NCBI GenBank assembly: GCA_030838245.1
Contig: JAUTXB010000053.1
Coordinates: 1 to 9,223, forward strand
DNA: 9,223 nucleotides
From: Acidimicrobiaceae bacterium
GTDB lineage: Bacteria > Actinomycetota > Acidimicrobiia > Acidimicrobiales > RAAP-2
Direction of reading: 5' to 3'
Made by a program: the position numbers and the translations under genes. Position 1 is the stretch's first letter, and the number at the start of each line of letters is the position of its first letter. Of this stretch, positions 1 through 6,387 are shown in pieces. Below the pieces are notes generated by a model that saw only the letters and a list, made by a program, of their open reading frames with translations, was not told where the DNA came from and did not search any database.

Positions 1-5
1 CGGCG

Positions 6-3000
6 ATGATGGCGACGAGTGTGGCTGCTGGCGCTGTCACGCCGACAACGACAAGTGGGGCTGCGGTCGCCACTGCGCCGACCACACCGACGACCGCGCC
101 AAGCCCACCGACGACCGCACCGACCACGCCGACGACCGCGCCGGCCGCACCGGCCGCACCGACGACCGCGCCGACCGCGCCGACGATGGCGCCGACCACA
201 CCGACTACACCGACGGCTGCCGCTCTTCCAGCGACCACACCCGCGTGTGCCGGTTCAACGTTCTCCGTAAATGCGCCTTATGGCCAGGCGGCAAGCCAGT
301 CGTTTGCCGCTGGCCAGTGCCTGGTGAACGGGCAGTTCGAAACGCTCATGCAGAGCGACGGCAACCTCGTCACCTACGACCAGACCCAAGGGACGCCGGT
401 GTGGGCCAGCGGCACCGTCGGTAATCCGGGGGCCTACCTCACCCTGTCGCTCAACCCAGGGAACGCCACCACCTTCACGATGCAGATCGTCGCCGCCAAC
501 GGCGGGCAGCTATGGAACGTCGGCGGTCACGGGGAGGGAGATAGCGGCATCGGTGAACAACTCGTCCTCCAGAGCAACGGGAACCTGCAGTTCCTCGGCT
601 CCAACTACCTCGTCTGGCAGTCCGGCACGGCCAGCACGGCCTACTCGCTGCTCTTGGAACCGGGCAAGTCGATCACCTCGGCCAACGGCCTCTTCCAACT
701 GATCATGCAAACCGACGGGAACCTGGTGGAGTATCTCGAGGCCCAGGGCGACCAACTGTGGTCCAGCGCCACCCAAGGGAACCCCGGCGCGGTGGCGGCG
801 ATGCAAGACGACGGCAACCTCGTCGTGTACTCGGAGGGGGGTACGGCTCTTTGGGCTTCGGGGAGCTCCGCCCCCAACACGACGTTGACTCTCCAAGGCG
901 ACGGCAACCTGGTCATCTACGGCTCCAACTCGGCCGGTCAGTACCCGGTGTGGTCGTCGCACACCGACAACGTCAGGGGCTATGAACTGACTTCGGGCCA
1001 GTTGCTCCAGCCGGGCCAGTACCTCGTGTCGCAAAACCGCCAGTACGTGCTGAAGATGAGCGGTGGGGGGGACCTGTCGATCTCGAGCCTCGGCCAGTAC
1101 CTCTGCCCCATGTGGAGTGTCCCGGCCGTCACCACTTCGACTTCTCAGGCGTTCCCTCCCCAGTCCGGCGCCTATCTCCAATTGACCTCGTCGGGCGACC
1201 TCGCCCTTTGGCAGGCGGGCCAGAGCTCGGGTGCGTCGATGTGGGACACGGGAACCTCGGGCGGAGAGACCGCTGTGATGCAAAATGACGGCGACCTGGT
1301 GGTCTACTCGGCCACCGGCACGGCGCTGTGGTCGAGCGGCACCAGCTCGAACCGGGGGAGCTATCTCTGCGCCGGCTCGACCCTGTCGGCGGGCCAGCAT
1401 CTCGCGGCCTGGAACGACGCCGACACGAACAACGTGTTCCTCCAGTCGAGCTCGTCCTTTTCCATGCAAGCAGACTGCAACCTGGTGCTCTACAACTCCG
1501 GGACGGCGGTCTGGGCCTCGAACACCGACGAGAACCAAGCGGACCCTCAGGGCTACGCCTCGGGGATCTACGACGGGTGCTATGCCGTCATGCAGACCCA
1601 GGGCAACCTGGTCGTCTACGCTCCAAATGCCGGGGACAAGGGGATCCTGTGGTCCTCGGGAACCCAACAGGCGACGGCGCCCAAGGCTGTGCCGCCGATC
1701 GTCGGCCCGGTCTTCCTGGTCCCGACCGTCGGGACGACGAAGGCAAATTCTGACTGCATTGCCACACCCAACTTTCCCTGTCCCACGGTCCTCTCAGGCA
1801 CGCCGGACATCTACTCGTCCGCTGGGCCGCTCCTCGGAGACCCCTCACCCACGACGTCCGGTGGTATCGCACAGTGGGTCGTGAGGGCGCTCAACACCCT
1901 GGTCTTCTTCTCGGGTGTCGCAGGCGATACGGTCTCTGCCATCGACACCGTGCTCGGCGGAGTGGACACCGGGATATCGGACATACCATTCGGTGGCCAA
2001 AACAGTGGGGGCACCTCCGGGCAGGCGTCGGCGGCCCCGGGAAGTGGCACCGGGCCGGCGAAGCCGAACGACGTGCCTGCGCCGGTCACCACCTGCACGG
2101 CCGGATCGCCCGACCAGCTGGTGGGCGGCGGCCAGCTCGCCGCCGGTGGGTGCCTGTACTCGCCCAACGGGCAGTACGCGCTGGTCATGCAGGCGAACGA
2201 TGGCAACCTCGTCCTCTACAACCAGAGCCAGGGCGTTGCTCTGTGGGCCACCGGTACGGTGGGAAATCCCGGGGCCTACCTCCGTCTGCAGGCCGACGAC
2301 GGCAACCTGGTGGAGTCAAACCAGGCGGGCACGGCCGCCCTATGGTCGACGGGCACGTCGGGCACGGCCAATCCCGCCCTGATCCTCGGTAACGACGGGA
2401 ACCTTGTTCTCTACGCCAACGGCACCGGAGCGGGAACGCCAACCGCGGTGTGGAGCTCGGGCACGGCGTCGATACCGCCGATCACGTCGTGTGTGGTCGG
2501 CACGTCGCCCTCGGTGCTCCGAAGCAACCAGGTGCTCGCCTCGGGGGGCTGTTTGCGTTCAGCCAACGGGCAGTATGCGCTGGCTATGCAGACCGACGGC
2601 AATCTGGTGCTCTATTACATGGTGACCTCTGACGCCCTGTGGGCCACCGGCACGGTGGGAAACCCAGGGGCCTACCTGCGGCTGCAGTCCGTCGACGGCA
2701 ACCTGGTCGAGTCCAACCAGGCCGGCACCGCCGCCCTTTGGTCGACGGGTATTCCCGCCCCCAGGGCGAACCTCACCCTGCAGAACGATGGGAACCTGGT
2801 CCTCACCGCCAACAACGAGGTGATCGGAACCGGGGCCGTACCCTACGCGGCCTGGTCGACCGGCACCCAGACCTTCCGGGGTTCGACGCTGCCCCCGGGA
2901 CAGGTCCTCCAGGCGGGCCAGTACCTCCAGAACGGACCGTTCCGGCTCACCATGGGTGCCACCGGGCTGTTGGTTCTCAGCCAGACCACGGCCGCCTCGA

Positions 3001-3827
3001 CCCTCTGCCCGATGTGGACGGTGCCGACGACAGATGCCAGCTTGCCCGACACCAGCTACGACTACACCGGATCGTTCCCGTATGGGTTCGTGTCGACACC
3101 ACCGACCCCCGGCGCTTACCTGGCCATGCAGACCCAAGGCAACCTGGTGCTGTACCCGCCCCAAGGCGGCGCATCGGCGTTCTGGGCCACCCCAACCGCC
3201 AGCCCCGGTGCCGCCCTTACCCTGTCGAGTTCGGGCACCGTGGCCGTCCAGGCCGCCGACGGCACGGTGCTGTGGCAGGCGCTCCCCGCCAACGACGAGG
3301 GACTGATGCTGTGCGCCGGCGGATCGCTCAGCCAGGGGCAGTACATCACCGGTGACCAACCGGCCAACAGCACCACCCAGCTGGTCATGCAGTCAGACTG
3401 CAACCTGGTGCTCTACGTCTCCGGGACGCCGACGTGGTCGTCGGACACCGCCGTAGACCAGGCCGGTCAGGGCAAGAATCCCCTCAGCAAATCGGCGGCT
3501 GCGGCTGGTGACTACAACGGTTGTTACGTCCAGATGCAGACCGACGGCAACTTCGTCATGTACGCGCCAGCAGCCCCGAACGGCGCGGCGATGTGGGCGT
3601 CGAACTCCGAGCAGTCGTCTGCTCTCTCACTGGCCAGGAACATTGGCCCGTACTACGTCACCACGGGCAGCGACGGCTACGCCCGGATGTACAACCTCTT
3701 GGGAACTCAACTGTGGTATGCGGGAGCGGGCACCTCCTCGGGAGGCGCTACGGGCGCTGCCGGGCAGAAGACCGCCCAGACGATCTTCGAGATCCTCCAG
3801 CTCGCCGTCTTCTTTGTCTTTCTCTGA
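6..3827 (+). CDS. Giant secreted multi-repeat bulb-type lectin (B-lectin), probably 5'-incomplete
   Basis: Predicted surface or secreted sugar-binding protein of at least 1273 residues. The reading frame is open to the left edge, and the first visible residues (MMATSVAAGAV) look like the end of a signal peptide, so the real start is probably outside the window. Residues 12-79 form a Thr/Pro/Ala stalk. The rest is bulb-type lectin repeats. The mannose-site pattern QxDxNxVxY is perfect at Q116, Q235, Q267, Q297, Q488, Q862, Q1129 and Q1178, and near-perfect at Q426, Q530, Q729, Q926 and Q1042. Residues 81-645 and 697-1273 are an internal duplication: both contain LCPMW (Cys367/Cys1001), LCAG (Cys455/Cys1103), DCNLVLY (Cys491/Cys1132) and GCY (Cys525/Cys1173), and both end in a hydrophobic tail rich in Phe/Leu/Val. 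No catalytic domain, LPXTG motif or basic anchor is visible. The family is known to bind mannose; the actual ligand here is unknown. The next gene starts 21 bp downstream. Confidence 0.9.
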   Translation: MMATSVAAGAVTPTTTSGAAVATAPTTPTTAPSPPTTAPTTPTTAPAAPAAPTTAPTAPTMAPTTPTTPTAAALPATTPACAGSTFSVNAPYGQAASQSFAAGQCLVNGQFETLMQSDGNLVTYDQTQGTPVWASGTVGNPGAYLTLSLNPGNATTFTMQIVAANGGQLWNVGGHGEGDSGIGEQLVLQSNGNLQFLGSNYLVWQSGTASTAYSLLLEPGKSITSANGLFQLIMQTDGNLVEYLEAQGDQLWSSATQGNPGAVAAMQDDGNLVVYSEGGTALWASGSSAPNTTLTLQGDGNLVIYGSNSAGQYPVWSSHTDNVRGYELTSGQLLQPGQYLVSQNRQYVLKMSGGGDLSISSLGQYLCPMWSVPAVTTSTSQAFPPQSGAYLQLTSSGDLALWQAGQSSGASMWDTGTSGGETAVMQNDGDLVVYSATGTALWSSGTSSNRGSYLCAGSTLSAGQHLAAWNDADTNNVFLQSSSSFSMQADCNLVLYNSGTAVWASNTDENQADPQGYASGIYDGCYAVMQTQGNLVVYAPNAGDKGILWSSGTQQATAPKAVPPIVGPVFLVPTVGTTKANSDCIATPNFPCPTVLSGTPDIYSSAGPLLGDPSPTTSGGIAQWVVRALNTLVFFSGVAGDTVSAIDTVLGGVDTGISDIPFGGQNSGGTSGQASAAPGSGTGPAKPNDVPAPVTTCTAGSPDQLVGGGQLAAGGCLYSPNGQYALVMQANDGNLVLYNQSQGVALWATGTVGNPGAYLRLQADDGNLVESNQAGTAALWSTGTSGTANPALILGNDGNLVLYANGTGAGTPTAVWSSGTASIPPITSCVVGTSPSVLRSNQVLASGGCLRSANGQYALAMQTDGNLVLYYMVTSDALWATGTVGNPGAYLRLQSVDGNLVESNQAGTAALWSTGIPAPRANLTLQNDGNLVLTANNEVIGTGAVPYAAWSTGTQTFRGSTLPPGQVLQAGQYLQNGPFRLTMGATGLLVLSQTTAASTLCPMWTVPTTDASLPDTSYDYTGSFPYGFVSTPPTPGAYLAMQTQGNLVLYPPQGGASAFWATPTASPGAALTLSSSGTVAVQAADGTVLWQALPANDEGLMLCAGGSLSQGQYITGDQPANSTTQLVMQSDCNLVLYVSGTPTWSSDTAVDQAGQGKNPLSKSAAAAGDYNGCYVQMQTDGNFVMYAPAAPNGAAMWASNSEQSSALSLARNIGPYYVTTGSDGYARMYNLLGTQLWYAGAGTSSGGATGAAGQKTAQTIFEILQLAVFFVFL
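75..242 (+). repeat. Thr/Pro/Ala-rich low-complexity repeat encoding the lectin stalk
   Basis: Degenerate short tandem units of the type accgcgccgacc / ccgacgaccgcg encode alternating TAP, TTP and AAP triplets, residues 24-79 of the lectin. Such segments usually act as extended wall- or membrane-spanning linkers and are common O-glycosylation targets in actinobacteria; that role is inferred here. Repetitive DNA of this kind can change length by slippage. Confidence 0.8.
246..3824 (+). repeat. Two-fold internal duplication of the lectin region
   Basis: Half A (nt 246-1940, residues 81-645) and half B (nt 2094-3824, residues 697-1273) have the same order of landmarks: a 132-residue module starting at a Cys (Cys81, Cys697), a second lectin module, LCPMW, a GAYL block, LCAG, DCNLVLY, GCY, and a final hydrophobic stretch containing AQ and FF (residues 621-635 and 1257-1270). 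The corresponding cysteines lie 634 to 648 residues apart. Nt 1941-2093 is a Gly/Ser/Pro-rich linker joining the halves. The copies are clearly diverged, so this duplication is older than the 396-bp tandem repeat inside half B. Confidence 0.8.
2094..2885 (+). repeat. Two tandem 396-bp lectin units with a near-identical core
   Basis: Units 2094-2489 and 2490-2885 each encode exactly 132 residues, running from Cys697 to 828 and from Cys829 to 960. Within them, nt 2241-2354 and 2637-2750 align without gaps over 114 bp with only scattered, mostly silent differences. Both encode LWATGTVGNPGAYLRLQ followed by DGNLVESNQAGTAALWSTG. The rest of each unit is less alike, which suggests recent duplication or gene conversion of the core. 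Confidence 0.85.
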
Positions 3828-3834
3828 GCAAGTT

Positions 3835-3840
3835 GGGGGG
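3835..3840 (+). promoter_or_regulatory. G-run ribosome binding site for the small membrane protein
   Basis: A run of six G lies 8 nt before the ATG at 3849, in the short gap after the lectin stop at 3825-3827. It supports this ATG and translation from a message shared with the lectin gene. No promoter can be seen in the 21-bp gap. Confidence 0.5.
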
Positions 3841-3848
3841 CTTCACGG

Positions 3849-4433
3849 ATGGTTCCTGACACCTTCACCGCCTTCTTCGCCGCCAGTGCCGGCGTCGCCG
3901 GGGCGCTCATCGGCCTGCTCTTTGTGGCCATCTCGGTTGCGCCGGCACTGGCCGATGCCGAGAAACGACTGGAGCTCGATGTGCGAGCCGGGGTGGCGTT
4001 CTCCGCCCTGACCGACGCGTTGGTGGTCGCGCTCATCGCCCTCGTCCCCGGCGTTAGCCTCGGTGTCCCGGCTCTCGTTGTGGCCTGCGCGGGCTTCGCT
4101 TCCTGCCTAGGCCTCGGGATCGTCCTGTGGCGTGGCAACGGTGTCGTCAACCGCGGTCGCCAACTCCGCCTGCTTGGTGCCCAAAGCCTGGTATTCGTCT
4201 ACCAGTTCGTTGCCGCGCTCCAGCTCAGGAGCGATCCTCATGACCAGTCCGCTGTCAGGACGTTGGCCATCCTCACCGTGGTCTTCTTCGTGGTGGGTAT
4301 CGCCCGGGCCTGGCAGCTGATCGGGGCCCGTGACACCGGACTCCTCCGTACCGTGGCAGAGGCGATCCGTGAGCGGCCGGCACCAACGAAGCGTTCGGCA
4401 CCGGACCCACCGGGGGAGCCACCCAGTAGATGA
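3849..4433 (+). CDS. Small five-helix integral membrane protein, unknown function
   Basis: A 194-residue protein I cannot assign to a named family. Hydrophobic segments fall at about residues 8-32, 50-70, 73-95, 108-127 and 137-158, so it is probably an integral membrane protein with five helices. The N-terminal stretch FTAFFAASAGVAGALIGLLF resembles a type of uncharacterised membrane protein common in actinobacteria. An acidic/basic loop (about 36-46, ADAEKRLELD) follows helix 1. The C-terminal tail from about 170 is hydrophilic and Pro/Arg-rich, probably cytoplasmic. No catalytic motif is visible. It sits 21 bp after the lectin gene and 36 bp before a GT-C glycosyltransferase gene, suggesting co-transcription and a helper role at the membrane. 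That role is inference from position only. Confidence 0.85.
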   Translation: MVPDTFTAFFAASAGVAGALIGLLFVAISVAPALADAEKRLELDVRAGVAFSALTDALVVALIALVPGVSLGVPALVVACAGFASCLGLGIVLWRGNGVVNRGRQLRLLGAQSLVFVYQFVAALQLRSDPHDQSAVRTLAILTVVFFVVGIARAWQLIGARDTGLLRTVAEAIRERPAPTKRSAPDPPGEPPSR

Positions 4434-4469
4434 ACGAATGCCTCGACGTGGAACTGGCCCGGCAGAACG

Positions 4470-6242
4470 ATGGGTCGAGATGATGCGTCCGGTAAACAGA
4501 CACGCATGAGTTCCTCACCGCCAATGGTTGGGCGAAGACATCTGGCGGTAATCGATGAGGCGTGGGCACGGCGCGGATCCACAGCGGTCGTGGTCGTGGC
4601 AGGTGCTGTGGGCACCCTGGAGAGGATCTGGCTGCTCGCCCACCTCCACCTGTTCGGCGACGAGGCCATCGTCGGTCTGATGGCACGGCAGATCGGATCC
4701 GGCCACCCGCTCACCTTCTATTGGGGCCAGACTTATGGCGGGGTGGAGCCCTACGTGGCAGCGCTGATGCGTCTGGTCAACGACGGGCCGGTGGGCCTGA
4801 ATGCAACTCCCATGGTGCTATCGGCCATTGCCTCGGTTCTGGTCGGAGCGATCGTTGCAGAAGTGGCCGGCTCGCGACGGCTGGGGACGCTTGCCGGGGC
4901 GGTGGCTTGGATCTGGCCCTACTCCTATGTCTGGAATTCGGTTCGTGAGGGAGGCTTCCGCTTCACCACCCTGTGCTGTGGGCTCGGGATGGTGCTCGGT
5001 GCGGTCCGGATGCGAGGCGGCCGCGGTGGCAAATGGACCTGCTTGTTATTCGGGCTGGCGGCAGGACTCGGCTGGTGGTCATCGCCGGAAATCGTCTACT
5101 TCGTAGTTCCCACAGCCGTTGTGGTCGTCGCAGCCATCGCCTCAGAGGTCAAGGTGATGAAGGTGCGGGGCAATGCGGGTGGCGGTGCAGTCTGGTACCG
5201 AGGACGCATCGCTGCCGCAGTTCTGGGCGCCCTCGTCGGGTCCCTTCCCTGGATCTACACCAACATCGGCAACGGCTTTGCCTCGTTGAACTTAGGGGCC
5301 CAAGTGACCCCATCGACGACGCCCTTCAGCGGCAGGCTGTCGACCTTCTTCCACCAGACACTTCCCGTCCAGCTTGGACTAAAGGCTTTGTTCACGGGAG
5401 CCTGGATCGGGGGGCCCATATGGGGCCGCCTCCTGATGTTGGTGATATCGCTGATCATTTTGGCAGCCGGTATTCGAGCGATTCAAACGGCTCAACGCGG
5501 AGATATCAGACCTCTTGCCCTCGGCCTTGGGATTATCGCTTTGCCCTTCCTCATAGCTGCCAATCCCGCCTCTGACTACTGGGTTGATGGGCGCTACGGA
5601 GTCTACGTAGGTCCAATCATTGTCACCTTCGTCTTCAGTGCGGCCTTTGCTTTTTCCCCTCAAGGACTTGCGCCCGATCCCACCGAGCGACGGCATCGTG
5701 TCCGGCGTAACCGATCCCCGCTAGAGCTCAAGTCCTCAACGGCGCTCGGCCTCAGCGCGGTGATCGTCGTTGCTGCCGGACTGCTGACCATCACCGACGG
5801 ACAGATCACTTCAGGCACGCCGGTGATCGGATCGAGCGCTTATTTCAGCAGTTGGCACGATCCCGATCAAGAGATCCGCCTGGTGGTCACCAACATGGTG
5901 CGCTCACACATTCGCTATGCCTACGGGACCTACTGGACTTCGTACGACCTGGACTTTCTCGGATCGGGTCGTGTAGTGGTCACTCCCTCTCCACATGACT
6001 TCAACCGGTGGACCACGGCGACCAAGGCTGTTGCCAACGCGGCTACGCCGAGCTGGCTCTTCTTCCCTCCTGCTCGGACAACGGCCGCGACCCTCGCTTT
6101 CTCGAATCCGCAAGTTGGACCCGGCGGATACTCGGAGACGGCGTTCGTGGCGCTGTTGCGGCAGTTGCGAGTCGGTTACCACATTGTTCACCTCGGAATC
6201 CTCGATGCAGTCACGCCTGACCGGGCAGTGACACTGCCATAG
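4470..6242 (+). CDS. GT-C superfamily membrane glycosyltransferase (ArnT/PMT/RgtA-D-like)
   Basis: Predicted polytopic enzyme of 590 residues that would transfer a sugar from a polyprenyl-phosphate donor on the outer face of the membrane. A first helix at about 38-60 is followed by GDEA, with Asp64-Glu65 in the first outer loop where GT-C enzymes carry their catalytic acidic residues, and by FYWGQTYGG (83-91), a pattern typical of this glycosyltransferase-39-like group. Further helices fall at about 113-132, 138-155, 165-180, 190-222, 248-265, 318-337, 347-363, 377-396 and 425-442. GRYGVY (374-379) matches the late RY motif region. The soluble C-terminal part holds IRYAYGTYW (481-489), a conserved-looking patch of this family. 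Acceptor and sugar are unknown. The start is uncertain: the ATGs at 4470, 4506 and 4524 all lack a good ribosome site, and 4506 would give MSSSPPMVG. It lies 36 bp after the small membrane protein gene. Confidence 0.88.
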   Translation: MGRDDASGKQTRMSSSPPMVGRRHLAVIDEAWARRGSTAVVVVAGAVGTLERIWLLAHLHLFGDEAIVGLMARQIGSGHPLTFYWGQTYGGVEPYVAALMRLVNDGPVGLNATPMVLSAIASVLVGAIVAEVAGSRRLGTLAGAVAWIWPYSYVWNSVREGGFRFTTLCCGLGMVLGAVRMRGGRGGKWTCLLFGLAAGLGWWSSPEIVYFVVPTAVVVVAAIASEVKVMKVRGNAGGGAVWYRGRIAAAVLGALVGSLPWIYTNIGNGFASLNLGAQVTPSTTPFSGRLSTFFHQTLPVQLGLKALFTGAWIGGPIWGRLLMLVISLIILAAGIRAIQTAQRGDIRPLALGLGIIALPFLIAANPASDYWVDGRYGVYVGPIIVTFVFSAAFAFSPQGLAPDPTERRHRVRRNRSPLELKSSTALGLSAVIVVAAGLLTITDGQITSGTPVIGSSAYFSSWHDPDQEIRLVVTNMVRSHIRYAYGTYWTSYDLDFLGSGRVVVTPSPHDFNRWTTATKAVANAATPSWLFFPPARTTAATLAFSNPQVGPGGYSETAFVALLRQLRVGYHIVHLGILDAVTPDRAVTLP

Positions 6243-6307
6243 CGTGCTTCGGACCTGTCGACCGCTCCGCGCCGGGACGGAAGGTTCTCACTCAAACGAG
6301 AGGATTG

Positions 6308-6344
6308 CCTCACAATGTCGTCATCCAGCCGAAGAATCGTGAGG
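6308..6344 (+). promoter_or_regulatory. Inverted repeat in the leader before the second GT-C gene
   Basis: CCTCAC at 6308-6313 can pair with GTGAGG at 6339-6344 across a 25-nt loop. It is upstream of, and separate from, the hairpin at 6355-6375. It has no T-run and does not look like a terminator. With the second hairpin it suggests a structured leader in the 145-bp gap, but a six-base match this far apart can arise by chance. No convincing -35/-10 pair was found. Confidence 0.25.
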
Positions 6345-6354
6345 TTTCGTAAGA

Positions 6355-6375
6355 TCTCCTCAAATCCGGAGGAGA
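6355..6375 (+). promoter_or_regulatory. Hairpin enclosing the Shine-Dalgarno sequence of the GTG-started gene
   Basis: TCTCCTC (6355-6361) and GAGGAGA (6369-6375) form a perfect 7-bp stem around a 7-nt loop (6362-6368). The strong ribosome site GGAGGAG (6368-6374) is almost wholly inside the 3' arm. The GTG start at 6388 is 13 nt after it, a longer spacer than usual. The layout would hide the ribosome site when folded and so could limit translation. There is no U-run, which argues against a terminator. Confidence 0.5.
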
Positions 6376-6387
6376 CGCACTCGTCTA

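Noticed and set aside
75..242. Possible CRISPR or regulatory direct-repeat array
   Set aside because: The units are short, degenerate, in frame and without unique spacers. They encode a Thr/Pro/Ala stalk.
510..1667. Long minus-strand open frame (385 codons) opposite the lectin gene
   Set aside because: It mirrors the repeated lectin units, is rich in Arg/Val/Gly as expected for an antisense shadow of GC-rich repeats, and shows no domain of its own. The plus strand has clear lectin motifs throughout.
2559..3359. Minus-strand open frame (266 codons) opposite the second half of the lectin
   Set aside because: Same reason: a shadow of repetitive high-GC coding sequence, with no recognisable motif or ribosome site.
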